Shown here: positions 11,801 to 21,784 of the stretch, in pieces
Numbering within the stretch: the stretch's first letter is position 1
Layout of the letters: every line of letters starts with the position of its first letter
Source of the DNA: Micractinium sp. NFX-FRZ
Lineage: Eukaryota; Chlorophyta; Trebouxiophyceae; Chlorellales; Chlorellaceae
DNA: 49,988 nt
NCBI GenBank assembly: GCA_029339195.1
Contig: JAPTJF010000455.1
Span: forward strand, 1-49,988
Reading direction: 5' to 3'
The notes under the pieces: model-generated
Seen by the model: the letters and a program-made list of their open reading frames with translations, nothing else
What the model was told of the DNA's origin: nothing
Databases searched by the model: none
Program-made: the position numbers and the translations under genes

Positions 11801-14800
11801 TCCGCTGTCGTGCATCCGTCCCTCTGCGCGCTCGCCCTGCCCCTTGCCCCGCCTGCAGGCACATCTGCGTCCAGCGCAACTTCAACGCTTTGCAGATCTG
11901 TCATGCGTGCGTTCGCTCTCGTGTGCCCCTTGCCCGCATCCGCCACCCTGCCGTTGCCCGCAGGCACCTTGCCACACCTCCCGCGGTATCACTCCCACGT
12001 GCGTGTCTCCGCCCTCAAGTACCGCTTGCCCGCCGCCGCACCCCTGCCGCTGCCCGCAGGCACCTGCAGCTGGCGGCGCTGCACCTGGTGGACATGTCTG
12101 AGTCGGAGCGGGCGCACGTGGTGAAGGAGCTGCCGCGCATGCTGCAGATGGATGTGGACAAGGGGGTGCTGCCCATGCTGGAGTACCTGCAGGTACGGTA
12201 CCGCAGGGGGGGCAGTACTGCCGGTACTGCCCTGCTGGGTGCTGCCCTGCTACCGCTTCATGGCCCTGGGTGTGGCCAGCCAGCAGGTGTGCAATACTGC
12301 TGTTTCCCACCTGCCTTCTGCCCGCCCAACCATTTTCCGATCTTCAAGTTGTCACGGTGCTGGCTAGTCTCATGAGGACATTCTGCTCCTCCTCGTGTCT
12401 CTGTGCAGGCCCTGGGCATGGACGATCAGCAGATGGCGCGCGTGCTGCTGCGGGACCCACACTACTGCGACCCAAACACCCTGCCCGCGCTGAGTGAGTG
12501 CGGCTCCTGCCCACTGCTGGGGAGGCCGGGGTGGGGAGGTCGTGCCGGGTTGAATGTGTGCTGAGGCGGGTGTGCGTGAGATGGGCGGCCCTCCCCCCTG
12601 CGCCTTGCCAGCTGATTGAAAAGAGAGGACTTCCAGCATTCTGCTTGACGATGGGGCTGTGGCGCTCTGCCAGGTGGAGCCTTGCCTGCCCCATACCCTC
12701 TCCCAGGCCCCCGCTCCCTTCGCTTCACCTGCCGCGCTCCCCACCCGGCCCCTGCTTCCATTCAACTGCTTCCTTCCTTTCACCCTCTCCCACGCCCCCG
12801 CTTCCTGTGCTTCTCCTGCCCCACCCTCCCTCCGGCCCCCCTCCTCCTTCCTTTCCACTGCATCCGTCCCTCCTTTCACCCTCCCTCCTGCCCCCGGCCT
12901 CCTTCCCCTGCTCGCCTGCAGAGTCCATGGTGTCGTACTGGCGTGGCAAGGGCCTGCCGCGCGACAAGCTCATCCACCTCCTGCTCTCCCGCCCCAGCGT
13001 GAGCCCGCCAGGCGTTGCCAACCTCCGGCCGTCAGGCGCTGGAGGTTGCATGCACCCAGCCTGCATGGCGGCCTGCCAGCCTGGCGCTGCCCACTGCCAG
13101 GCAGCATGCCGTGTCGCCGCCATTCTGCCGCACTCTGCCTGCACGCTCTTCCCCTGTGCAACCTGTCCTTTGCCTGCCCCTCCTCTGCCACCTGTCCTCA
13201 CCTGTCGCAGCTCGCCCGTGCCAGTTTGACTTGAAGTTTGCCTGCCCCCCTCTGCCACCTGTCCTCACCTGTCGCAGCTCGCCCGCTCCAGCATCACCGA
13301 CTTTGACCTGAAGTTTGACTGGCTGGAGGACCACCTGGGGTTCACTGTCGATGACCTGGCACGTGAGGCGGGTCGGTCGGGTGTGGGGGGCACCTGGTGC
13401 ACCTGGTGGCACGTGAGTGGGTTGGTATACAACATATGCCAAGACTATAAGTGGGATACCACGTACTGGGGAGCTCCGCCAGAAAGCACTGCGCTGTGGC
13501 CCTGGCATGCTCGCGAAGTTTTGAGCCACAGTGGGTAGGGGGCCGCAACCGTGGGGTTGAGACAAGGAGGTCAAAGCCCCTGTGACAGGAGGGGGTGGGG
13601 CAGCCAGGCAAAGCAACACGCGGTCGCCATGCCCACACACTGGCAGTGCAGCTGGCGGGCGGGCATGCCCTCTCCAATGGCCCGCATGCGTGCCTGAGTG
13701 TCGTGGCGCCCTCGCCCACGTGCATGATTACCACCGCGTCTCCCCTGCCCGCCCGCCCGCTTGCCTGCCTGCAGTCTCGGGTGCCTGCTTCCACCGCCCT
13801 CTGGCTGTGTTTGCCCCGCGCGTGGCCTTTGTGCAAGAGAAGCTTGGGTACAAGGTGCGTGGGTGCAAGAGAAGGTTGGGTGCAACAGCAGCACCTGGAG
13901 TGGTGGAGGCACGGCACGGCCTGCAGGAGCACTGCAGGGGCGTGCACGCAGCTGCGCCTCCTGGCCGGACCGCCCGCGCTGTGCCCTCAGCTGATTGCCC
14001 GCGCTGTGCCCTCGGCCAACCGCCTCCGCTGTGCCCGCCTGTGCTGTGCCCGCTGTGCCGCTCCGTGCCCGCACCCATGGCCTGACGGATCCGTGCCCCC
14101 GGTTGCTCCCTGCTGCTCCCTGCTGCGCCGCGCAGGTGCTGCCCCCATCCCAGCTGACCGGCCGGACTTGGCCCACCGTTGAGATGCAGCTCAGCGGCGA
14201 GGTGGCGCTGCGCACGCTGCTGCACAGCTCCCACATGCGCTTCCTGGAGCGCACCGGCACCACGGCCGCGGTGCGCAGGGGGCCGGCGACGTGCAGCAGC
14301 TGGGTCTTGCAGGGCGGGGGGCGGGGGCTCGTGGGAGAGCGCATGGTAGAGTGTATGGGAGAGCGTATGGGAGAGTGTGTATGCGGCGCGCCCTGACGGC
14401 TGGCTGCGTCAGTGCGCGTGGCAGCGAGTGCACGGCAGCGCATGCGGTGCAGCGTTGGCACCCCCCGCTCGTGCTGCCCCCTTCCCCGCTGGGGGACTGG
14501 TGTGGGGACTTGGGTTTCAGTGACGGGTCCCTGCACCCCTTGCAACCACCAGTGCAAATGACTGTCCCCACCGCACTGTGCACCGACGCGAGCACTGTGC
14601 CCTCCGCTGCCAGCACCTGCCTGCTCTGCCATCTCCTTGCCCACAAACTGTGCATGCGCACTCACCCGTGCCCGCCCGCCCTGCCCCACACCCCGCACCG
14701 TGCAGGAGTATGAGACCTTCCGACACGAGTGGATGCACACCGCCTTCCCAGCCTGGCTGGAGTCGCGCCGCCCCAGCATGGAGCACTACCACACGTTCAC

Positions 14801-15797
14801 CGGCCCCCGCCACCCCCGCTCGCCGGAGGTGGCGGCGGTGCACAAGCAGCAGCAGAAGCAGCAGCAGCAGAAGCTGGCGGCAGCAGCAGAGGCGCTGGCG
14901 GTGCAGCAGGCCATTGCGGCGGAGGCCAGGGCTCTGGCCCAGGCCCAGCCCAAGGTGTCGGGCAAGCGGGGCAGGAAGTCACGGGCGGAGGCTGCCCAGC
15001 AGACTGCGGCGGTGGCGGCGGCGGCAGCGGCGCAGCAGCAGCAGCGGGAGCAACAGCAGCAGCAGGAGCAACAGCAGCAGCAGGAGTGGCAGCCGCAGCA
15101 GGAGGAACAGCCCGAGCTGCAGCAGCAGCTGGAGCAGCAGCCGGAGCAGCAGCAGGAGCGGGAGGAGGAGGTGGTGCTGGGCCAGGCGCAGGTTGACGCC
15201 AAGCGCGAGCGCACGCGCAGGCAGCCACGGGCGAAAGCTGCCCAGCAGCCCGCTGTGGCGAAGGCGGCGGCAGTGGCAGAGCAGCAGCAGGAGCAGCAGC
15301 AGGAGGAGTTGAGTCCGGAGGAGTGGAGCGAGTGGGAGGTCGAGGAGTTGAGTCAGGAGGAGCGGGACGCGTTGGAGGAGCAGCTGATGCGGGTGCAGAT
15401 GTTTCAGCAGCCCGCTGCTGCAAAGGCGGCGGGGGAGCAGGAGGAGGAGCAGGAGGAGTTTAGCCAGCTGCTTCGCCAGTGGGGTTTCGAGATGTTGAGT
15501 CCGGAGGAGGTGCAAGAGCAGGAGCTGATGTTGGAGCTGGTTCAGCGGCGCGTGCGGGCGCACATCAAGGCGACACATGGGATCGAGGTGCCGGAGGGGG
15601 GCCTCGAGTACACGCTGCACTTCCCCGGGGAGGCAGCTGAACCCAAGCGCAAGCGCGCGGCCAGGAAGCCCGCTGGCGTGGCGGCGCACGAGCCGCAGCA
15701 GCAGCAGCAGCCAGTGGGTGCCGCCCAGGGCGATGACAAGGCGCCGCCCGCGGGCAAGCGCAGGGGCAGGAAGCCGCGGGGAGAGGCCAGCGCTTGA
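8837..15797 (+). CDS. mTERF-repeat protein with Gln-rich, basic AT-hook-like tail
   Basis: mTERF proteins are helical-repeat nucleic-acid binders of plastids and mitochondria. Eleven exons in matching phase: 8837-9628, 9992-10816, 11248-11373, 11556-11632, 12060-12192, 12409-12493, 12922-12998, 13278-13362, 13775-13854, 14136-14270, 14706-15797; 1168 residues. The N-terminus is Ala/Arg/Ser-rich with almost no acids, like an organelle presequence. Residues ~265-540 are unrecognised, with His/Gln runs. Residues ~582-800 show mTERF-type repeats: FEKVVTRHPWVLL, VVKELPRMLQMDV, MARVLLRDPHY, LARSSITDFDLKFDWLEDH, CFHRPLAVFAPRVAFVQEKL. The tail (~806-1168) is Gln/Glu/Ala-rich with basic patches GKRGRKSR, KRKRAARKP and GKRRGRKPRGEA. 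All junctions agree in phase, but without transcripts two adjacent genes cannot be wholly excluded. Introns hold many exon-edge copies. Confidence 0.8.
10981..11080 (+). repeat. Two 50-bp direct repeats in an mTERF-gene intron
   Basis: CGCCCGGCTGGCTAACTCCT and the following 30 bases occur twice in tandem (10981-11030 and 11031-11080) with only a couple of mismatches. Both units end in TGAGCGCCTGCTTGCC, which resembles the exon 2 donor GTGAGCGCCTGCCG at 10817. This suggests a donor-derived repeat. Confidence 0.9.
11756..12075 (+). repeat. Three ~100-bp tandem copies of acceptor plus exon start (mTERF gene)
   Basis: The acceptor and exon start GCCCGCAGGCACCTGCAGC (edge at 12060) is preceded by similar copies with edges at 11859 (CCTGCAGGCACATCTGC) and 11964 (GCCCGCAGGCACCTTGCC). 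The upstream polypyrimidine parts (for example GCGTGC..TCCGC) are shared as well. The spacing is 105 and 96 bases. Confidence 0.88.
13182..13320 (+). repeat. Acceptor plus exon-start duplication, 67-bp period (mTERF gene)
   Basis: CTCTGCCACCTGTCCTCACC, then TGTCGCAGCTCGCCCG, occurs twice with edges at 13211 and 13278. The first copy continues into CAGTTTGACTTGAAGTTTG, matching the real exon's GACTTTGACCTGAAGTTTG but with a deletion. The second copy is used because it is in phase. Confidence 0.93.
13400..13420 (+). repeat. Donor echo 50 bp into an mTERF-gene intron
   Basis: ACCTGGTGGCACGTGAGTGG copies the exon end and donor ATGACCTGGCACGTGAGGCG at 13351-13370, exactly 50 bases upstream. A similar donor echo of the following exon (GTGCAAGAGAAGGTTGGGTG, 13863-13882) copies 13831-13850. 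Confidence 0.85.
15024..15170 (+). repeat. CAG-rich tract encoding Gln runs
   Basis: CAG/GAG-rich imperfect repeats in the last exon of the mTERF-like gene encode (Q)n-E-(Q)n blocks. They are part of the coding sequence, and the opposite strand shows long open frames only as a by-product. Confidence 0.95.
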
Positions 15798-16671
15798 TGG
15801 CGCGCAGGTCTTGTGGCGTATGCCAGGCCTGCTGGCCCACACCCGCTCCTGCCCCCCCTTTAGTTAGATGCCCGCATGCGTCCCGCGCAGGCTGCGATGC
15901 GCAGCCCCCCCATTTTCTGCCACTCGATTTTATACGCACCTAGTTCAGTAGTTCTTTCCTCCCGTCGCTCTTTGTTGTTCTCCCTCCAGCCACCTCCCAG
16001 GTGTCTGCATGTCTCCCACCCGAATGAACCGTGCCCCCCCCCAATGGCTCCCTTCACTCATCATTTCGTACATCTTCTTGGCACGGATACCTCCTGGCCC
16101 GCATGCTTCCAGGCCCTGGTTGGGATTGGGCCCTCTTGCTGTTGGCTTGTAGCTCCCCAGGGCACTTTTTTGCGTGCGGCCAGCCCAGGACTTGCCGTGC
16201 CCAGCTTGCATGCACTCGGCAGCGCCTTGCAGCCGCTGCCGTGCTGCATTCACAGGCAGTGGCACTGGCACACTGACGTTTTCAGGCCCTACATCCCCTC
16301 CCTATGCCCTCATACGCCAATGACGCAGTTTTCACCCGCCCGCGATCGCAATTGCATCCAATCTCCCATGCATGTTTGCCCAATTCTTGCTGCCAGGGCT
16401 TGAGGCCTGTGCATGCCCCACCTGTCAACTCCACCTGTCGACAAAACAATGAAGCCTTGAAGGGCAGGCTGCTGAGGGTGTATGTATCAAGAGACCAATT
16501 GCTGGGCCAATGGTTGCACTGGCAGGACGCAGGGCACCGCAAGGAGATCTCTAGAATGTGTCCGAATGTGGAGCAACGGCAGCAGGGCGGCAGCGTGCCT
16601 GCCGGCGGCGACCAACCCACCTACGGCTACACCCGCCCCGCCGTCACTCTTAGTGCCTTCAACTCTGCAAG
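15798..16671. other. mTERF-gene 3' region and TRIC-gene 5' region
   Basis: No gene recognised. The composition is more balanced than in the exons, with several T-rich stretches (15940-15980). The palindrome GCGATCGC lies near 16342. No clear TGTAA was found after the mTERF stop, so the poly(A) site is unassigned. Confidence 0.5.
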
Positions 16672-19112
16672 ATGAACTTCTTGGATCCACAAACGGTGGT
16701 GGAGGCGGTCCGTCGCGGCCGAGTGTTGTTGTTAGACGGCACGGCCCTGGCAGCGCAGCGGGCGCCTTTTTGGTTGCTGTGTATTGGTCACTCGCTGACC
16801 GCCGTTGAAGGAATGCGCGAGTATGCCGCACGAGGCTGGCTGGTCAGCTGGCTGCTGGGCTTCCTTTCCGCCTTCGCTGGGGGAACTATATCGGCGCTGC
16901 TGCTGCAGGTGGGTGGCCCGAGGGTGCCGGGGCCGTGTGCTGCATCCAGCATGGCCCGATCAGCGAAGTTGGGCAGGGACCCACCGCCGCCGCCGCCCCT
17001 CACCGCCGCCTGCTCTTCACTGCGCAACTTGCAGAGCCCCGGCACCGCGGCTGTGTCCCTGCTTGCCAAGAACCAGCTGGGTCTCCTATACACCGCAGTG
17101 TGGTGGGCCTTCAACTACTTCCCCGGCGGTTGGGTGGCCCGAGCTTACGACGCCCTGCCGCCGCTGCGCGCCGCCTCCAAACTGGGCCGCTCTGTGCTGC
17201 GCGCATCCACCGTGGTGCACCGAGTGAATGCAGCAGTGCAGCTGCACCCTGGCGTGATGGCCGCGCCTCTTGTGCTGGGCACGCTGGGCGGCGCAGGCGG
17301 CAGGCTGACGGTGGACGCCTTCACCCACTGCGCCGGCTACTCCCGGCAGGGTGAGCTGCCGTGCAGCCAGCCGGGGCGGGGTGGTCGAGTGGGGTGGAGC
17401 GGCACGGGCAGGGAGGTTCTGTTGGGTGCCGACAAAGTTGATTTCCAAGCTGCAAAAGTGCAGCCAGGAAGGCGCCTTGGGCAGCGGTTGTGCAGGCCGG
17501 CCGGCCGGCAGGCCGGCAGGTGGCGGCAAGTGGGCGGGTGGGGCAGCGCAGGCAGCTGGCTTCTCTGTGTTGCAAACGAGCCGCCGAGGTCTGTGGCTCA
17601 TAGCGACACTAGCATTGCTGCAGCTGAGGGTGCCACTCCCATCCGTCCCATGTGTGTAACCACAGCACCATCGCTTCCGTTGCTAGACTGCTAGGCCACT
17701 CCTGACCCAGCCCCCCCTTTGGCCCCTCCCCCCGGCCTGCCCCTCCCCCGCCCAGCAGGCCCCTCTGAGCTGGCGCGCCCCGGCCTGTCCCTGCGCTCCG
17801 CCTTTGTGGGAGCGCTGCTGCAGTACCTGCTGGTGCACGTGACGGGTCTGCTGAGCAGCCAGCAGGGGCTGGGGCTGGTGGTCACCCTCTATGTGGCGCA
17901 CAGCCTGGCGCAGGACCTGACGTGAGCCAAGAGGGCTGTGTGGGTGTGGGCGTGGGTTGGAGGTGTGACGTGAGCCTGTGCTGCACGAGGCTGTGTGGGT
18001 GTGGGTGGGGGTGGGAGATGAGCCATTGACGAGGCTGTGTGGGTGTGTGCGTCTTTGTGGGTGTCGGTTGGAGGGGCATCCATTTGCGAGGGTGTTGCCA
18101 GCTGGCTGGGTGGATGGGAAGGCAGGGCCTGGTCGTTGAGTGTTCCTGTGTATCAGGCAGGGTTTGATGTGAGGGGTCGCAGGTGGGAGGGAGAAGCGCC
18201 CAGAGCAGTGGGGACTGCAGGAGCGGCAGCAGGGGCGCGGGAGCGGGGGATGACGCTTCAGGGCAGGGCAGGCCGGCAGGGGAGGCGGCAGGGACGGGCG
18301 GGTGGACAGCGCATGCGCGGCCTGCTACCTGCAGCCGACGTGCTTGCTCGCGCACTGTGCATGACCCCTGATTGACCACAGACTGCATGCTGGCAGCTGG
18401 CGCATGGAGGCACCACCCCGCTGACTCCCGTTGCTTTGCGGTCTGCCACCCTTTGAACCTGCAGGGGGGAGCCGTGTGATTACACTGCACCTCTGGCTCA
18501 CCTCTTTCACAAGGTGGGACGGGGTGGAAACCATGCTGTGCTGTGCTGTGCTGCGCTGTGCTGCGCTGTGCTGCGATGTGCTTGCGTGGGGTGTGTGCTT
18601 GTGCTATGCTGCGCAGTGAGATGGTGGTCACTTGATGTGGTGCACACGCACGGGCATGGGTTCAATGGCAAAGGCCGCCCGTGTCCTGCTGACAAGGCAA
18701 GCCTCCTAGGTAGTCGCCCCCTCCGCTGACCCTCCCGTCCGCCCCGCCCTGCCTGCCTGCCTGCCTGCCCTTCATGCAGCTCACCCTGATCCCCGAAGAG
18801 CCCGGCCAGCCAGCCCCTGCTGCCCCCGCTGCTCGACCCCGCGCCGCTCGGACCCCAGCCGCCAAGGCGCCCGCCACTAACGGCAAGTCGCCTCGCGCCA
18901 GCCGAGGGCGCGCCGCTGCTGTCACCGTCTCCGCCGACGCTGCCGACAGCGACAGCGACGGCAGCCCGCTGCGCGCGGCCCGCCAGCAGCGGTCCCGGGC
19001 CCCGGCCAATGGAGGACGGCATGGGCACAGCTCGGATGCTGAGGTGGCGGCGTTGGCGGAAGCCATCCTGGCGCGCACCACCCGGCGCCGGACAGCTGCC
19101 GGCCGGGCATGA
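16672..19112 (+). CDS. TRIC-type (TMEM38-like) intracellular cation channel
   Basis: TRIC channels are homotrimeric K+ channels of the ER that balance charge during Ca2+ release. Exons: 16672-16908, 17035-17350, 17759-17921, 18465-18513, 18780-19112; 365 residues. Family-like features in order: hydrophobic segments from residue ~30, AGGTISALLLQ (like the GGSILA motif), LLYTAVWWAFNYFPGG (like AVWYL..PFD), the basic SKLGRSVLRAST segment, then GTLGGAGGRL and a final hydrophobic segment LLQYLLVHVTGLL. The 49-base exon (TGEPCDYTAPLAHLFHK) was inferred because it alone bridges the phase between exons 3 and 5 without a stop. If it is skipped, the protein ends at TGA 17923. The last exon is a basic Ser/Asp tail. 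The first intron is open in frame. A CAG-CAG acceptor at 17755/17758 is ambiguous. Confidence 0.72.
17911..18060 (+). repeat. Tandem copies of the TRIC exon 3 donor region
   Basis: TGACGTGAGCC at the exon 3 donor recurs near 17966, and AGGCTGTGTGGGTGTGGG-type sequence follows three times (about 17931, 17988 and 18030). This supports a donor at 17922 rather than a true stop there. Confidence 0.8.
18535..18605 (+). repeat. TGCTG(T/C)G microsatellite in TRIC intron
   Basis: Imperfect tandem of GCTGTGCTGTGCTGCGCTGT units. A very similar tract lies in a TMTC-gene intron near 34590-34640. Confidence 0.9.
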
Positions 19113-19599
19113 TCGGGTGGTGGCCCCGGCGGCGGCTGTGAATGGGGGGCACAAGGGCGCCCTGCGCTGTTGTGCTGCTGTGCTGCTCGTCGCTCATCAC
19201 TTTTGCGGGATGATGCACCCCTCCTCGCAATCTCCGCTCTTCTGTCGCATTTCTCTCAAGATAGAATGATTGCAAGCATCACAAGTAAGCACCAGAAGCA
19301 ATGTAGAGGGGTGAGGGATTAATGCAAAGGGGAGATCAATAGGCAGGGGAGGAAAGGCGGGTGGTAAAGGGCATAAAGGAGGGTAAGGTACTGAAAAGGG
19401 AGCGCCACTCAATAATGCACGGGAAAGCCTTAAACAAAATACATACGTGCAACCAGAAGCCGTCTATTACTGCATGCAGGCAGGGCCCGCCGGCGTGCAA
19501 CTGCTCAAAAGAACGCGGCGCGTGCGCGTGCGCATGCACCACAGGTGCCACTTCATGCCGAAGCTGCAAGCGCCGCCGCCGCTGTACGCTGTCTCTGCC
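19113..19599. other. Convergent 3' flanks of TRIC and the secreted protein gene
   Basis: Relatively A-rich on the plus strand (19260-19450). Both flanking genes end here. No TGTAA in the expected orientation was found, and no gene is seen. Confidence 0.5.
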
Positions 19600-21056
19600 T
19601 CAGGCGCAGTTCTTCTTGGCGGGGATCCACTTAAGCGGCGGGTTGCAGGACATCACAAAGGGTCCCTGCTCGGAGCACTCCACGTAGCGAGGCCAGGGCT
19701 TGTTGAACAGAGGGTAGTTGCCCGCCTTGTTCACCTTCTGCAGAGGCGGCAGCAGAGAGGGGGCAGGGGGGCAGGGGCATGAGCAAACGCCGTGCGTTGG
19801 GCAGTGGCAGGCACAAACGGTGTGTGGGAGGCAGTGCGTGAGCACAGGCTGAGCGAGGTGGTGTCGGAGGGCCTCCTGGTGGCCAAGGCCAGTGGCTGGG
19901 CAGGCAGGCGGGCAGGCACGGGCAGCGTCACTTGTGCGCAGGTGGTGGGCCAGCATGTAGGCAGGCAGGCACCCCCTGCACAGCAGCCTTTCCCCTGGCC
20001 ACAAGGCATACCACACACCTGGCACACGGAGCAGGCAATGGCCTTCTCGCCGGTGTATGCCTTGCTGCAGTTGCAGCCCGTCACGCCGACGGCGCCCACG
20101 CTGCACACAGGCAAGGGAGCGGAGCGGGTGTGGCGGGTCGGCTGGGCAGGGCGGAGGCGCGCAAGGCATGCTGGCAGGCAGGGGCCCCAGAGGAGAGCAC
20201 TCCCCACGTGGGACCCTGCGTAACCCAACCACTTCAACCCCCTGCGCCAGCGCAGCGCAACCGGGGGGCAGTACTGGCCAGAGGGCAGTCCCTCGCATGA
20301 TGGGCGCCGCCCGCCCCTGTGTGAGGCTGGAAGCACAGCACAGCACAGCACAACACTCACTAGGAGCAGCCGGGGGGCTTGGCGGCGGGGTTGAACACAA
20401 GGGGGGCGGCGCACTTGGGGCTGGGGCTCACCGGCTTGTTCTGCAGCAGCAAATGCAGCGGTGCATTGGGGCTGCGTGTGTTGGAGTGTTCAGGGGCGCC
20501 ATGCACAGGCAGCAGGCGCCTGGCGTGGTCCCCTGCCCCCTGCCCATTCCTCCTGATCTCCCAAAGCAGGTGGGAGGTGATTGCAGCACGCTGGCTCCCC
20601 TCTCCTCCATTCTTCCCCATCCCAGCCCGTTGACGTGACTCACCCTCCAGCACTGGTAGTAGGTGGCAGAGCAGCCTGCAGAGGGAAGGATCGTGCCATC
20701 CTTCTTTCCGGCGCAAGGGTTTGCGGCAGCCAGGTCCTGCGGGTGTTGACGTGTGGGAGGGGGAGCGGGCAGGGGGCGGTGAGTGGGAAGGCGGGGTGCG
20801 GGGGCGGGGGGCGGGAGCGGTGCGGCAGCTCGGTCCCGACCCGCGCCAGGCCAGCCCTGTGGCAGGTGCTCGCAGAGCTTGGTGCACCATTTCAAGCTCA
20901 GGAGAGACTGAAACGTGCAGTGCGGGTGTGGAGGCAGGCAGATCCGGATGTGTGCTCGGCCATGGCGGGTGCATGCCTGTGACCCCAGCTCACCCTGGTG
21001 GCGGCGGCACCCGCCAGGCACAGAGCCAGCAGCGTGAAGATTGCGGCGCGCTTCAT
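19600..21056 (-). CDS. Small secreted Cys-rich protein, chitin-binding type-2-like
   Basis: Exons: 20994-21056, 20644-20736, 20361-20440, 20019-20100, 19600-19737, all in matching phase; 151 residues. Residues 1-20 form a classical signal peptide (MKRAAIFTLLALCLAGAAA), so the product is probably exported or cell-wall associated. Cysteines are spaced as in peritrophin-A/CBM14 modules: C-x12-C-x6-C (CSATYYQCW), then C..LVFNPAAKPPGC. A second, partial module is YVECSEQ..SCNPPLKWIPAKKNC, with the aromatic-Cys and Trp positions typical of the fold. Between them lie CNC and CSVC pairs. Family members bind chitin in animals. Binding to a chitin- or glucosamine-like algal wall polymer is inference. 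The in-frame TAG at 20361-20363 is removed by the donor at 20359-20360. Confidence 0.72.
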
Positions 21057-21784
21057 TGTTCGGGATGGATTCGGAGGAACGGCCTGCAATGGGGGCAGGC
21101 GGCAGAAGAAAAGGCCCGGTGGGAAACCGCGTTGGGGCGAACGCGGCCCAGCTCGCCAGCCTGCCTGGCAGCTGCCGATACCCTGCATGCCTAGAACGCT
21201 CACCTGTTGGGAGTTGCGGCCGGAAGTTCAGGAATCAGCGGAGGAATGGCGCGATGCGCGGCCAACACGCATTGTATAGCCCGCCGGCATGCCCTGCACG
21301 CTGCGCCGCCCATTGCCAGCTGGCCGTCGGCACCACAGGTGGCACGGTTTCCTGAGGATTGCTCCTGCCACGTTATGCTGTGCGTTTTGCAAATTGTGCT
21401 GTGCGTTGATGTGCTGTTTGTTGGAAGGGGGAGGTGCAGTGGGGAAAAGTGCAGCGGCAAGGAGCGCACAACAATGAAAGTGGGGAGCGAGAGGGGTGCA
21501 GGGAGGCGCGGCACCGCCTGGCCACCTGGAAGTGTGACAAAGGGAACACAGACGGCAGAGCAAGCGCAAGCAATAACAAATGGGAGAAGGAAAAGTGAGG
21601 GAGCTTCTTGGGTTCAGCTGTGCACCAGGCAGGCAGCCATGTTCCTGTGCAGCAGCCCTTCCACTTGCTGCTGCGGCGGCAGCTGCGGGTGGCGCAGCTG
21701 CACCCGTCGGTGCTGTTGCAAGCCAGCCTGGCCAGCGAGAAAGCGGCGCACCGCTGCCTGATACAAACGGCGACGGCGCCACGC
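21057..21784. other. Secreted-protein promoter side and calnexin 3' region
   Basis: Minus-strand genes lie on both sides: the calnexin stop is at 21785 and the secreted-protein ATG at 21056. No TTACA (minus-strand TGTAA) was found and no further gene is recognised. Confidence 0.5.

Noticed and set aside
14786..15842. Very long open frames opposite the CAG-rich tail of the mTERF-like gene (poly-Cys, poly-Leu, poly-Ala readings)
   Set aside because: Products of CAG/CTG repeats read in other frames. The plus-strand frame alone joins in phase to upstream exons and has a sensible composition.
17923..17925. TGA as the end of the TRIC-like protein
   Set aside because: It overlaps a GTGAGC donor that is itself echoed downstream, and a phase-perfect exon path continues to a basic tail. 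Kept only as an alternative.
18535..18605. Possible structured RNA in the TGCTG repeat
   Set aside because: Simple microsatellite with no stem pairing pattern; a similar tract occurs in another intron.
20360..20363. In-frame TAG ending the secreted protein after its first Cys module
   Set aside because: A GTGAGT donor begins at the G of TAG. Splicing to 20100 restores the phase and adds further Cys-rich exons, so the stop is intronic in part.
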